Counted from the stretch's first letter, positions 35,557 through 44,977 are shown. The stretch is 64,000 nt of DNA from Litoribaculum gwangyangense (GCF_039543505.1 NZ_BAABJW010000001.1:806001-870000); one strand, 5' to 3'. Notes: generated from the letters alone by a model not told the origin. Program-made: numbers and translations.

Positions 35557-36537
35557 TTAGGTTGTTCTTTTCAGTTTGGTAGAAATGTGAAATAATGCAT
35601 CGCCTTGATAGACAATAGGAGATTCATTAACGTTTATAATATAGCCGGAGTTTTGAGCCTTTACAAAATAGTTAAACTTCCCATATGGGTCAGTAATATT
35701 TCCTAAAATATCGCCTTTTTTAACTTGGGTTCCTACACCAGTAGTGGCTTTAAACATACCAGATAAGCTAGCACGTTGCCATTTACTTTCATTTATAAAA
35801 ACACAATCTTTTTTTGGTTTTGAAGATTTAAAAGTGGTTTTTAACATCCCTAAATGTGCCAACACCCTTTTAGAACCATTAACACCAGAATTGGTAACGG
35901 TTTCATCAATATGAAATGATTTGCCACCCTCAAAAAGCAACAATGGTTTTCCCAGTTTATAACAGGTTGTTCTAAAAGATTTTGAGAGGTTTTTAGAATA
36001 TACAACAAACGGTGCGCCAAACGCTTTTGCTAAAATATCGAGTGCCCTATTGTCTTTAGAATATCGTAATTGCGGTGCATTAAATCTGCCAGAGCCGCCT
36101 GTATGAAAATCTATGATTAAATCAACATTTGGAAGTATTTCATCTACCAATTTATGGGCTACCCTTCCAGCCAAAGAACCTGTTGGGCTACCAGGGAAAA
36201 CACGGTTTAAATCCCGTCCATCAGGGAATTCGCGTTTTAAATTGATAAACCCAAAAATATTGATAACAGGCATACAAATAATAGTGCCAATTTTGGGTTT
36301 GTTGATGCCTTTGGCTATGAGTTGCCTAACTATCTCAACGCCATTAACTTCATCACCATGAATACCAGCTGTAAATAAAACAGTGGGTCCGGGTTTTTTT
36401 GAGCGTTCAATGATTATAGGAACATATACTGATGACGAGGTATGTAAATTGGCGACATCAAAATTAACTTCTTTGCTTTCGCCCGGTTTTATCTGTTCGC
36501 CTAAAATAGTTAATATGTCACTTTTCTTTTCAGGCAT
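35557..36537 (-). CDS. Succinylglutamate desuccinylase/aspartoacylase-family (M14) metalloenzyme
   Basis: A 326-residue zinc hydrolase of the AstE/AspA branch of M14 carboxypeptidases. The zinc ligands His60 and Glu63 are in TAGIHGDEVNGVEIV, His145 is in IIDFHTGGSG, and the catalytic Glu is probably in LLFEGGKS (about 204). Nearby are RDLNRVFPG and NAPQLRY, both family-like. The C-terminal 80 residues form a beta domain with a biotinyl-like motif (GVGTQVKKGDILGNITDP). It is directly downstream of rimK with no gap. In this setting it may remove glutamates, or an acylated-amino-acid group, that RimK adds; that is inference. Confidence 0.88.
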   Translation of the reverse strand: MPEKKSDILTILGEQIKPGESKEVNFDVANLHTSSSVYVPIIIERSKKPGPTVLFTAGIHGDEVNGVEIVRQLIAKGINKPKIGTIICMPVINIFGFINLKREFPDGRDLNRVFPGSPTGSLAGRVAHKLVDEILPNVDLIIDFHTGGSGRFNAPQLRYSKDNRALDILAKAFGAPFVVYSKNLSKSFRTTCYKLGKPLLLFEGGKSFHIDETVTNSGVNGSKRVLAHLGMLKTTFKSSKPKKDCVFINESKWQRASLSGMFKATTGVGTQVKKGDILGNITDPYGKFNYFVKAQNSGYIINVNESPIVYQGDALFHISTKLKRTT

Positions 36538-37413
36538 TTATTTTGTATTTCGTTCAATATACATAATGATACTTTTTGCAATATTTCTTCCCGTAGCACC
36601 CTCGATTCCTTCTAAACCAGGTGTTGAGTTTACTTCTAAAAGCAAAGGTCCTCGCGCAGATTGTAACATGTCTACTCCACAAACAGGTAGTTTTAAAGCT
36701 CTTGCTGCATTCATGGCTACCTTTAATTCGTCATGGTTCAATTTTATGATTTCTGCTGAACCACCTCGATGTAAATTAGAACGAAATTCTCCTTCTTTAC
36801 CTTGGCGCTTCATGGCGCCAACTACTTGTCCGTCAACGACCAATGCTCTTAAATCGGCGCCTTTGGCCTCTGCTATATATTCTTGAACCAAAGCACGTGC
36901 CTGCAAACCGTTAAAGGCCTCTAAAACAGATTCTGCTGCATTCTTGGTTTCCGCCAAAACTACTCCTAAACCTTGAGTACCTTCTAAAAGTTTAATAATT
37001 ACTGGAGCACCTCCAACGTGAGATAATACTTTTTCAATGTCGCGTGAATAGTTTGTAAATACAGTTTTTGGCATGCCTATACCAGCTTTCGAAAGTCTTT
37101 GAAAACTTCTTAATTTATCTCGGGAACGAATAATAGCATCCGAGGTAACGGTTGTAAAAACACCCATCATCTCAAATTGCCTGACAACTGCGCATCCAAA
37201 AAAGGTTACCGAAGTTCCAATTCTAGGGATAATGGCATCTACATAATCTAAATAACGATCGTTAAAGTATATAGTGGGTTTTTCTTTTTCAATAATAATG
37301 TCACATTTTAAAGGGTCAATCACTTCAACTTTATGTCCTCTTTTTAAACCTTCTTCTACAAGACGATCGGTGGAGTATAATTGTGCATTTCTAGATAGAA
37401 TGACTATATTCAT
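36538..37413 (-). CDS. rimK: RimK-family ATP-grasp ligase (ribosomal S6--L-glutamate ligase)
   Basis: A 291-residue ATP-grasp enzyme that adds glutamate to the C-terminus of ribosomal protein S6, or a related target. Landmarks: IVILSRNAQLYSTDRLVEEG at the N-terminus, IIPRIGTSVTFFGCAV, SRDKLRSFQRL, VIIKLLEGTQGLGVVLAE (the ATP-binding lysine loop), RALVVDGQVVGAMKRQGKEGEFRSNLHRGG, and LLEVNSTPGLEGIE with the metal-binding Glu and Asn. The length is that of E. coli RimK (300). Its start overlaps the end of the protease gene upstream by 23 bp, indicating translational coupling. Confidence 0.95.
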   Translation of the reverse strand: MNIVILSRNAQLYSTDRLVEEGLKRGHKVEVIDPLKCDIIIEKEKPTIYFNDRYLDYVDAIIPRIGTSVTFFGCAVVRQFEMMGVFTTVTSDAIIRSRDKLRSFQRLSKAGIGMPKTVFTNYSRDIEKVLSHVGGAPVIIKLLEGTQGLGVVLAETKNAAESVLEAFNGLQARALVQEYIAEAKGADLRALVVDGQVVGAMKRQGKEGEFRSNLHRGGSAEIIKLNHDELKVAMNAARALKLPVCGVDMLQSARGPLLLEVNSTPGLEGIEGATGRNIAKSIIMYIERNTK

Positions 37414-37837
37414 GGTGTGTTTTGTATAAATAAGAAACGTAATCTAAATCTACATCAACTATAAATTTTTGTTTTAAAAATTGTCTGCCTATCAGTACAG
37501 GGAATTTCATGTCGTCTCTAGTGCTTAAAGTTAAGTTAATCTTGTAATTTTTTCCAAAAAAGACCACTTCCGATTTTACTTTGTATCGGTTTTCTTTGTA
37601 GCCGTTACTGCTTTTTACATTGGTTTTGGTGTAAGTATCAAAAATGATTTCTGTTTTTCCGAAGTTTTGGTGAACATCGCTATTGAAAATACATCTTAAA
37701 CTGTCATTTTCTATGATGATTTCAGAACAATGAATGGCCGATGTATAAGCACCGGTATCAATTTTCACATCAATGTTAAACAAACCTAATTTTGGGAAGT
37801 CGATTTTATCAACCCGACCAATAATTTTTTTACTCAT
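37391..37837 (-). CDS. rimB: RimK-associated retropepsin-like protease (RimB/COG4067)
   Basis: A 148-residue protein with an aspartic-protease Asp in DTGAYTSAIHCSE (Asp27-Thr28-Gly29-Ala30), the pattern of the retropepsin-like RimB proteases that accompany RimK. Strand-like segments follow, then FPVLIGRQFLKQKFIVDVD, the second hydrophobic-loop region. The family is single-domain and dimerises to make the active site. It is the first gene of the operon and overlaps rimK, so it is likely to act on the RimK product or regulate RimK. In Pseudomonas, RimB is known to cleave polyglutamylated S6. Confidence 0.88.
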   Translation of the reverse strand: MSKKIIGRVDKIDFPKLGLFNIDVKIDTGAYTSAIHCSEIIIENDSLRCIFNSDVHQNFGKTEIIFDTYTKTNVKSSNGYKENRYKVKSEVVFFGKNYKINLTLSTRDDMKFPVLIGRQFLKQKFIVDVDLDYVSYLYKTHHEYSHSI

Positions 37838-37918
37838 TACTCATTTAAAAGTGGTGCAAGTTAGGAAATAGTCAATTGAAAAAACAATATTATTAAAAAA
37901 CATTAACTATTAAATAAT

Positions 37919-37926
37919 TACCTTTG
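37919..37926 (+). promoter_or_regulatory. TACCTTTG box 5 nt before uvrC start
   Basis: An exact TANNTTTG match ending 5 nt before ATG 37932, so a transcript from it would start at or near the start codon. A second in-frame ATG at 37938 is also possible. Confidence 0.4.
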
Positions 37927-37931
37927 GTTTA

Positions 37932-39725
37932 ATGGATATGCCTGCTTTAGAAATACAATTGCAAACCTTACCAAACCAACCTGGGGTCTATCAATATTTT
38001 GATAAAGAGGGTACTATTATTTACGTTGGAAAAGCCAAGAATTTAAAAAAGCGGGTCAGTTCTTATTTTACTAAAACCCATGATAATGGTAAAACTCGGG
38101 TGCTTGTAAAAAAAATCGCAAACATTAAACACATTGTGGTTGAAACTGAAACCGATGCGCTCTTATTGGAAAATAACCTAATTAAAAAGCACAAACCACG
38201 TTACAACGTGATGTTAAAAGATGACAAATCCTATCCATGGATTTGCATAAAAAACGAACGGTTTCCTAGGGTGTTTTCAACACGACGAGTCTTTAAAAAT
38301 GGTGGAGAATATTTTGGTCCTTACACCAGTGTTAAAACAGTTTACACACTTCTAGATTTAATAAAAGGTCTCTATTCTTTAAGAACCTGTAATTATGATT
38401 TGGCAGAGGAAAAAATACAAGCAGGAAAGTACAAGGTATGTTTGGAATACCACTTGGGAAATTGCAACGGTCCTTGTGAAGGCTTTGAAACCGAAACGGA
38501 ATATAATGAGAATATTAAAGCTATCAAGGAAATCTTGAAAGGAAATTTTAAAGATTCATTGCAGCAGTTTAAAAAGCAAATGCGAGATTTGGCAGATAAT
38601 ATGCAGTTTGAAGAAGCCCAAAAAATAAAGGAAAAGGTAGAGGTTCTAGAGAATTACCAATCAAAATCTACCATTGTAAATCCAAAAATCAGTAATGTAG
38701 ATGTGTTTACCATTATGAGTGATGAAAGTTACGGGTATATCAATTTTTTGCAGTTGTCTTATGGTTCCATCATTCGTTCCCACACACTTGAAATTAAGAA
38801 AAAACTGGATGAAACCGATAAGGAATTATTGGAGCTTGCCATAACCGAAATTAGGCAACGGTTCCATTCAAAAAGTAAAGAAATCTATGTACCATTTCCA
38901 GTCGATTTAGGCGAGGATATTAAGGTAACCGTACCTCAATTGGGCGATAAAAAACACATCTTAGATTTATCGCTTCGTAATGCTAAGTATTTTAGAATGG
39001 AGCGTTTTAAGCAAATGAAGATTGTCGATCCCGATAGGCATGTAAATAGAATCATGGCGCAAATGAAAGCCGATTTAAGACTCTCTGAAGAACCACGCCA
39101 TATAGAGTGTTTTGATAATTCCAACATCCAAGGGACTAACCCTGTAGCTGCTTGTGTGGTATTTAAAAATGGCAAACCCAGTAAAAAAGATTACCGTCAC
39201 TTCAACATAAAAACTGTGGAAGGTCCTGATGATTTTGCATCCATGGAAGAAGTGGTTTACAGGCGTTACAAACGCATGTTGGATGAACAGCAACCCTTGC
39301 CACAACTTATTATTATTGATGGCGGTAAAGGGCAATTATCATCGGCCTTAAAAAGTTTGGATGCTTTAAATTTACGAGGAAAAATTGCCATAATTGGTAT
39401 TGCAAAAAGATTAGAGGAATTATTCTACCCAAACGATCCAATTCCCTTATATTTAGATAAGAAAAGCGAAACCTTAAAAATTATACAGCAGCTCCGTAAT
39501 GAAGCACACCGTTTTGGTATTGAGCACCACCGAAACAGGCGCAGTAAAAGTGCTTTAAATACCGAGCTTGAAACTATAAGCGGTGTAGGAGAAAAAACAG
39601 TAGTAGAGTTGCTAAAGCATTTTAAATCGGCAAAACGGGTTGCTAATGCCAAATTAGATGAACTGGAAGAAGTGGTAGGCGTATCCAGGGCAGAAAAGGT
39701 TTATAATTATTATCATGGGAAGTGA
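37932..39725 (+). CDS. uvrC: Excinuclease ABC subunit C
   Basis: A 597-residue nuclease subunit of nucleotide excision repair, which nicks DNA on both sides of a lesion with UvrB. It has the N-terminal GIY-YIG domain (about 14-95; QPGVYQYFDKEGTIIYVGKA), a UvrBC coiled-coil segment (about 205-240), the RNase H-like endonuclease region (about 380-510; ECFDNSNIQGTNPVAACVVF), and the C-terminal HhH pair (about 545-597; ISGVGEKTVVELLKHF). Full length. Two in-frame ATGs are possible at the start (37932 and 37938). It stands alone on the plus strand beside the divergent rim operon. Confidence 0.97.
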   Translation: MDMPALEIQLQTLPNQPGVYQYFDKEGTIIYVGKAKNLKKRVSSYFTKTHDNGKTRVLVKKIANIKHIVVETETDALLLENNLIKKHKPRYNVMLKDDKSYPWICIKNERFPRVFSTRRVFKNGGEYFGPYTSVKTVYTLLDLIKGLYSLRTCNYDLAEEKIQAGKYKVCLEYHLGNCNGPCEGFETETEYNENIKAIKEILKGNFKDSLQQFKKQMRDLADNMQFEEAQKIKEKVEVLENYQSKSTIVNPKISNVDVFTIMSDESYGYINFLQLSYGSIIRSHTLEIKKKLDETDKELLELAITEIRQRFHSKSKEIYVPFPVDLGEDIKVTVPQLGDKKHILDLSLRNAKYFRMERFKQMKIVDPDRHVNRIMAQMKADLRLSEEPRHIECFDNSNIQGTNPVAACVVFKNGKPSKKDYRHFNIKTVEGPDDFASMEEVVYRRYKRMLDEQQPLPQLIIIDGGKGQLSSALKSLDALNLRGKIAIIGIAKRLEELFYPNDPIPLYLDKKSETLKIIQQLRNEAHRFGIEHHRNRRSKSALNTELETISGVGEKTVVELLKHFKSAKRVANAKLDELEEVVGVSRAEKVYNYYHGK

Positions 39726-39749
39726 AGATTTCTTAATTAATATAATTTA

Positions 39750-40115
39750 ATGGATAATTCAATTTCATTAATAATTGCGCTAATAGTTATTGTGGTAGGA
39801 GGAATTTTGATACAATATTTTTTGTGGAGAGACAGAATCAATGATAGAAGGGTATTGGATAAGCATTGGAATAAGTTTCTTAAATCAGAATCTTTAAATG
39901 ATATTAAGGGTATTGCTTTTTATGGAGATAAATTAATTTGGAACAAACATCTTACCAAGGAACAACTTAAAAAAATAATTGAATTAGCAAATTCGAAAGT
40001 GGCTAGATATTCTGAATTAGACAAACTGAAAAATAATGCTTACAATAAAAAATTACATTACGATAGAATATTTCCAAGATCAGGTAGTAGTGGAGGTATT
40101 AAACAAAGTTGGTAA
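39750..40115 (+). CDS. Small membrane-anchored protein, unknown
   Basis: A 121-residue protein not recognised. Residues 5-25 form one hydrophobic helix (ISLIIALIVIVVGGILIQYF), then a charged, lysine-rich body (HWNKFLKSESLNDIKGIAFYG; LTKEQLKKIIELANSKVARYSEL) and a short Gly/Ser-rich end. The topology is probably inside-out with a cytoplasmic tail. No catalytic motif. It follows uvrC after 24 bp and its last bases overlap the start of the patatin gene by 7 bp, so it is likely in one transcript with both. Confidence 0.6.
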   Translation: MDNSISLIIALIVIVVGGILIQYFLWRDRINDRRVLDKHWNKFLKSESLNDIKGIAFYGDKLIWNKHLTKEQLKKIIELANSKVARYSELDKLKNNAYNKKLHYDRIFPRSGSSGGIKQSW

Positions 40116-42367
40116 AAAAAAATGATTTGAGACAGGCCCTTATCATATTAACACTATTCCTCCTCGTTTTCATTTCTGCGAAAGGGCAAAATGATACGCT
40201 CGTAAAAGATGAACCCAAAGTTGGGTTGGTGTTAAGTGGTGGTGGCGCTAAAGGATTAGCACATATTGGGGTTTTAAAAGTGATTGACAGCTTAGGTGTA
40301 AAGATTGATTATGTAGCAGGAACCAGTATGGGCGCTATAATTGGATCATTGTATGCCTCAGGGTACACAGGGAAACAGCTGGATTCCATATTCCATGAAA
40401 TAGATTTTGATACTATAATTAATGATGATCTGCCGAGATCTTCCACGGCGTTTGATGAGCGAGCCAATATGGAAAAATACGCCATAAAATTACCTTTTAA
40501 CGATTTCAAAATTAAACTACCATCGGCTCTATCAAGAGGTAATAATACCTACAGTTTACTTTTAAAATTAATGCTGCATGTTAATGAGGTTAACGATTTT
40601 AGCAAATTACCCATTCCGTTTTTTTGTATTGCCACTAATGTTGAGACTGGTAAACAAGTCATTTTAGATAAGGGAAATTTAACTCAATCGGTTATGGCAA
40701 GTGGAGCCCTGCCCTCTTTGTTTCAGCCCGTGGTTATTAATGATGAGGTGTTAATTGATGGAGGGGTAGTTAATAATTATCCCGTTGATGAATTACGCTC
40801 CAAAGGGATGGATATCATTATTGGCGTGGATGTACAGCATGGTTTATCAACCCGTGAGGAGTTAGCTTCTGCACTTGATGTTTTGATTCAAATCAATAAT
40901 TTTCGAACCATCAATGATATGAAAACAAAAGTTAATAAAACGGATGTTTACATTAAGCCAAACATTAAAGATTTTAATGTGGTCTCTTTTGATGAAGGTA
41001 CAGATATTATAAAAGAAGGTAAATATGCAGCTTTATCTGAACTCAATGTTTTAATGGGTTTAACGAAAAGAGCAAAAACAGAAACGCCAAAATTAAAACC
41101 TAAAGTAATTGATAGCCTAACCATTAATGGAATATCGGTTAATGGAAATGAAAAGTATACCAGAGCTTATGTTTTAGGAAAGCTCAAATTAAAAAACAAT
41201 GAAAAAATAAGTTATGCTGATTTTAAAAAAGGCATTAATAACTTGGTGGCTACCAATAATTTTGGCTCATTTGAGTATCAATTAAAAAACTCAAAAGACA
41301 AAACTGGCTATGATTTGATTACAAATTTAAAAGAATCTCAAGTAAACACTTTTTTAAAACTAGGTGTTCATTATGATGATTTATACAAAAGCGCGGCTCT
41401 AGTAAACTTAACAAAAAAACGATTATTGTTCAATAATGATGTCACGTCTCTCGATATTATTCTTGGAGATAATGTGCGTTATAATTTTGAATATTTAATT
41501 GATAAAGGATTTTATTGGAGTATTGGTTTAAACTCAAGATACAATCAATTCAATAAAAATATTAGCGCTCAACTACTGTTGGATGATAATCAAATTACAA
41601 GTACCGGTTTAAATAAAATAGATTCAAAACTCACAGATCAAACCAATCAGTTTTATTTACAAACATTATTTAGAAGAGATTTTGCCCTTAGTATGGGGAT
41701 AGAGCATAAGCGACTGGAAATAAAATCAGAGACTCTTTCGGGAAACAATTCAGAGGATGAATTTTTCTTTGAAAAGACAGACTATATCAGTCTTTTTGGT
41801 AATTTAAAGTTGGACACCTACGACAACAAATATTTTCCAAAAAAAGGCGTCTATTTTAATGGCAACCTTCATATTTATTTATATGCTTCAAGTTTTAACC
41901 AAACCTTCGAAAATTTTTCTATAGCAAAAGCAGATATAGGGTATGCTTTTAGTCTTTCAAATAAATTGGCATTTAATTTAGCAACACATGGAGGCTTTAA
42001 GATTGGCGATGATTCTACAAATACATTGGATTTTGCATTGGGTGGATATGGTAATAATTTGATTAACAATTTTATACCATTTTTAGGGTATGATTTCATT
42101 TCACTCACCGGAAATAGTTTTGTAAAGGCATCGTTTTTAGTAGATTATGAAATTTATAAAAATCATCATATAACAGCAGAAGCCAACTGGGCAAACATTG
42201 ACGATAATATTTTTGATTCTGGTGAATGGTTTACCCTACCAGATTATAGAGGCTATGCAATGGGTTACGCCGTTAATACCTTTTTAGGACCAGTCCAAGC
42301 AAAATTCAGTTATTCACCTGAGCAAAAAAAGAGTTTTTGGTTTTTCAATATTGGGTTTTGGTTTTAA
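40109..42367 (+). CDS. Patatin-like phospholipase fused to BamA/TamA-type outer-membrane barrel
   Basis: A 752-residue exported protein: signal peptide (to about 27, FISAKGQ), a patatin domain (about 35-225) with oxyanion loop LVLSGGGAKGLAHIGVL, nucleophile GTSMG, and catalytic Asp in DGGVVNNYP, then a POTRA-like stretch (about 330-420; ITSLxV-type strands), and a C-terminal outer-membrane barrel ending WFFNIGFWF. This is the PlpD-like architecture that places a phospholipase at the cell surface or in the periplasm. The start is unclear: TTG at 40109 gives a good signal peptide, no ATG is in a better place, and TTG at 40127 is an alternative. It overlaps the preceding small membrane protein. 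Confidence 0.88.
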   Translation: MVKKNDLRQALIILTLFLLVFISAKGQNDTLVKDEPKVGLVLSGGGAKGLAHIGVLKVIDSLGVKIDYVAGTSMGAIIGSLYASGYTGKQLDSIFHEIDFDTIINDDLPRSSTAFDERANMEKYAIKLPFNDFKIKLPSALSRGNNTYSLLLKLMLHVNEVNDFSKLPIPFFCIATNVETGKQVILDKGNLTQSVMASGALPSLFQPVVINDEVLIDGGVVNNYPVDELRSKGMDIIIGVDVQHGLSTREELASALDVLIQINNFRTINDMKTKVNKTDVYIKPNIKDFNVVSFDEGTDIIKEGKYAALSELNVLMGLTKRAKTETPKLKPKVIDSLTINGISVNGNEKYTRAYVLGKLKLKNNEKISYADFKKGINNLVATNNFGSFEYQLKNSKDKTGYDLITNLKESQVNTFLKLGVHYDDLYKSAALVNLTKKRLLFNNDVTSLDIILGDNVRYNFEYLIDKGFYWSIGLNSRYNQFNKNISAQLLLDDNQITSTGLNKIDSKLTDQTNQFYLQTLFRRDFALSMGIEHKRLEIKSETLSGNNSEDEFFFEKTDYISLFGNLKLDTYDNKYFPKKGVYFNGNLHIYLYASSFNQTFENFSIAKADIGYAFSLSNKLAFNLATHGGFKIGDDSTNTLDFALGGYGNNLINNFIPFLGYDFISLTGNSFVKASFLVDYEIYKNHHITAEANWANIDDNIFDSGEWFTLPDYRGYAMGYAVNTFLGPVQAKFSYSPEQKKSFWFFNIGFWF

Positions 42368-42396
42368 AAGTGGGATGAATTTTATAAATTATAAAT

Positions 42397-42419
42397 TAAT
42401 AACGATATTTGCGTTATTA
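42397..42419 (+). other. 8-bp hairpin after the patatin gene
   Basis: TAATAACG / CGTTATTA with a 7-nt loop lies 30 bp after the patatin gene. No T-run follows, so it is a weak or processing-type element, not a clear terminator. Confidence 0.35.
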
Positions 42420-42559
42420 TGAGTTTATTCTGGAAAGACTTATTTCAGTATCTTCATTTTCTTATCAAGAGAAATCCTGAATAAGTAGACATTTTTGTAT
42501 CTTTATATACCTTACTTAAGGCTAACACCTTTATCTTTTTAACTTTTAATTTTAAGAAA

Positions 42560-43717
42560 ATGCCTTTTTATCATAAATTAGGAAATATTCCACATAAACG
42601 TCATATCCAATTTAGAAAACCAGATGGTAGTTTGTATTATGAGCAATTATTTGGCACCATTGGTTTTGATGGCATGTCTACGAATAGCTACCATGAGCAG
42701 CGACCAACCCAGGTAAAAGCAATTAAAAAACAATATAGTGTGGCACCTAAAATTGCCAAATCGAACAATATACAATCGTATCGGTTAAAGGGATTTCAAG
42801 TAAAACCTGAAAATGACTATTTAGAAAGCCGAAAAACCATTTTAGTGAATAGTGATTGTGCTATTGTTTTAGCAGCTCCAAAGGAGTCAACTAAAAATTA
42901 CTTTTATAAAAATACCGATGCTGATGAGTTGATTTTTATTCATAAGGGTTCAGGGAAATTGCGAACGCATTTAGGTAACCTCGATTTCAAATACGGTGAT
43001 TATCTCCTGGTACCAAGAGGGATTATTTATAAAATCGATTTTAATACTGAGGATAATAGATTGTTTATTGTAGAATCACGTCGGCCAATCTACACACCTA
43101 AACGTTACCGTAATTGGTTTGGTCAGTTATTGGAACATTCTCCGTTTTGTGAACGAGATATTCGTAGACCTTACGAGCTGGAAACCAATAACGAAAGTGG
43201 CGACTTCCTAATAAAAGTAAAAAAACAAGACGATATTATCGAAATGGTTTATGCATCTCATCCATTCGATGTGGTTGGGTACGATGGATACAATTACCCC
43301 TATGCCTTTTCAATTCACGATTTCGAACCCATTACTGGGCGCATTCATCAACCGCCACCGGTTCACCAAACGTTTGAAACGGATGCTTTTGTAGTGTGTA
43401 GTTTTGTGCCTAGGCTTTACGATTATCATCCACAATCCATTCCTGCACCATATAACCATAGCAATATAGATTCTGATGAGGTTTTGTACTATGTTGATGG
43501 TGATTTTATGAGTAGAAACGACATAGAAGCGGGTCATATTTCATTACATCCAGCGGGGATTCCCCATGGTCCGCATCCAGGAGCAACCGAGCGTAGTATT
43601 GGTAAAACAAAAACCGATGAATTGGCTGTTATGGTAGATACCTTTAAACCTTTAAAAGTTACCGAAGAAGCCTTAAAAATAGCCGATGATTCCTATTATA
43701 AATCTTGGTTAGTATAA
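42560..43717 (+). CDS. hmgA: Homogentisate 1,2-dioxygenase
   Basis: A 385-residue iron enzyme opening the ring of homogentisate to maleylacetoacetate in tyrosine and phenylalanine breakdown. Landmarks: MPFYHKLGNIPHKRHIQF near the N-terminus, ADELIFIHKGSGKLRTHLGN, GDYLLVPRGIIYKIDF, and the iron/substrate-binding stretch HNS-DEVLYYVDG followed by HISLHPAGIPHGPHPGATE. The length (385) is shorter than the human enzyme (445) and typical of bacterial members. A TATCTTTA box at 42498-42505 could be its promoter. hpd follows after about 99 bp, so both steps are likely co-transcribed. Confidence 0.96.
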   Translation: MPFYHKLGNIPHKRHIQFRKPDGSLYYEQLFGTIGFDGMSTNSYHEQRPTQVKAIKKQYSVAPKIAKSNNIQSYRLKGFQVKPENDYLESRKTILVNSDCAIVLAAPKESTKNYFYKNTDADELIFIHKGSGKLRTHLGNLDFKYGDYLLVPRGIIYKIDFNTEDNRLFIVESRRPIYTPKRYRNWFGQLLEHSPFCERDIRRPYELETNNESGDFLIKVKKQDDIIEMVYASHPFDVVGYDGYNYPYAFSIHDFEPITGRIHQPPPVHQTFETDAFVVCSFVPRLYDYHPQSIPAPYNHSNIDSDEVLYYVDGDFMSRNDIEAGHISLHPAGIPHGPHPGATERSIGKTKTDELAVMVDTFKPLKVTEEALKIADDSYYKSWLV

Positions 43718-43816
43718 ATTTAATTAGAAGCTATTACCCGCTTTAATCAGGGCTAAAAATCAAATATTCGTTATAAACTTAATAACTAAACGAATAAACA
43801 AAAAACATTTAATAAA

Positions 43817-44977
43817 ATGAGTAAAGACATAAAATCAGTAAACTACGGTTTAGAAAAAATATTTGAAGGTGCACAAGATTTTTTACCGCTTTTAGGAACG
43901 GACTATGTAGAGTTCTATGTTGGTAATGCCAAACAATCTGCTCACTTTTACAAAACAGCATTTGGATTTCAATCCTACGCTTATAAAGGGTTAGAAACAG
44001 GTTCAAAAGACCAAGTAAGTTACGTTTTAAAGCAAGACAAAATCAAATTGGTTTTAACAACGCCCTTAACAAGCAAATCACCAATTAATGAACATATTGT
44101 AAAACACGGTGATGGTGTAAAAGTGATTGCATTATGGGTGGAAGATGCCAGAAAAGCTTATGAAGAAACCACCAGTAGAGGCGCAAAATCTTATATGGGG
44201 CCTATTGTAGAAAAGGATGACCATGGGGAAGTAGTAAGAGCCGGGATTTATACGTATGGTGAAACTGTGCACATGTTTGTGGAACGTAAAAACTATAATG
44301 GCCCCTTTTTGCCAGGGTTTCGAGAGTGGAAAAGCGATTACAATCCAACCTCTGTAGGCTTAAAATACATCGATCACATGGTCGGTAATGTGGGTTGGGG
44401 ACAAATGAATACATGGGTAAAGTGGTATGAAGACGTCATGGGTTTTGAAAACTTTTTATCGTTTGATGATAAGCAAATTCATACCGAATATTCAGCGCTT
44501 ATGAGTAAAGTAATGAGCAATGGAAACGGACGTATAAAATTCCCAATAAACGAACCAGCAAAAGGAAAGAAAAAGTCTCAAATTGAAGAATATCTTGATT
44601 TTTATGAGGGCGCAGGAGTTCAACATATCGCTGTAGCAACAGATGATATTATTAGCACAGTATCACAATTAAGAGCACGAGGTGTTGAGTTTTTATCAAA
44701 ACCGCCGGAAGCCTATTATAAAGCTGTTCCCGGAAGATTAGAAGAACACAGTCATGAACTTCGAGAAAATATAGAAACCCTTAAAAGCTTAGGCATTATG
44801 ATTGATGCGGATGAAGAAGGCTATTTATTACAGATTTTCACAAAACCTGTTGAAGATAGGCCAACCCTATTTTTTGAAATCATTCAGCGCATGGGAGCAC
44901 GTGGGTTTGGAGCTGGCAACTTTAAGGCGCTTTTTGAATCTATTGAACGTGAACAAGCAAACAGAGGTACCCTGTAA
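43817..44977 (+). CDS. hpd: 4-hydroxyphenylpyruvate dioxygenase
   Basis: A 386-residue iron enzyme forming homogentisate from 4-hydroxyphenylpyruvate. It has two VOC-type halves (about 20-165 and 190-370). The iron ligands are in the segments YIDHMVGNV (His), GVQHIAVATDD (His) and PTLFFEIIQRMG (Glu). The C-terminal GFGAGNFKALFESIEREQ is conserved. Full length. Placed just after hmgA, it supplies that enzyme's substrate. A strong terminator follows at 45002-45036, so the two genes make one unit. Confidence 0.97.
   Translation: MSKDIKSVNYGLEKIFEGAQDFLPLLGTDYVEFYVGNAKQSAHFYKTAFGFQSYAYKGLETGSKDQVSYVLKQDKIKLVLTTPLTSKSPINEHIVKHGDGVKVIALWVEDARKAYEETTSRGAKSYMGPIVEKDDHGEVVRAGIYTYGETVHMFVERKNYNGPFLPGFREWKSDYNPTSVGLKYIDHMVGNVGWGQMNTWVKWYEDVMGFENFLSFDDKQIHTEYSALMSKVMSNGNGRIKFPINEPAKGKKKSQIEEYLDFYEGAGVQHIAVATDDIISTVSQLRARGVEFLSKPPEAYYKAVPGRLEEHSHELRENIETLKSLGIMIDADEEGYLLQIFTKPVEDRPTLFFEIIQRMGARGFGAGNFKALFESIEREQANRGTL

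Noticed and set aside
42419..42484. Short ORF of 21 residues (MSLFWKDLF...) between patatin and hmgA
   Set aside because: It overlaps the small hairpin, has no recognisable start signal or homology, and is the length expected by chance.
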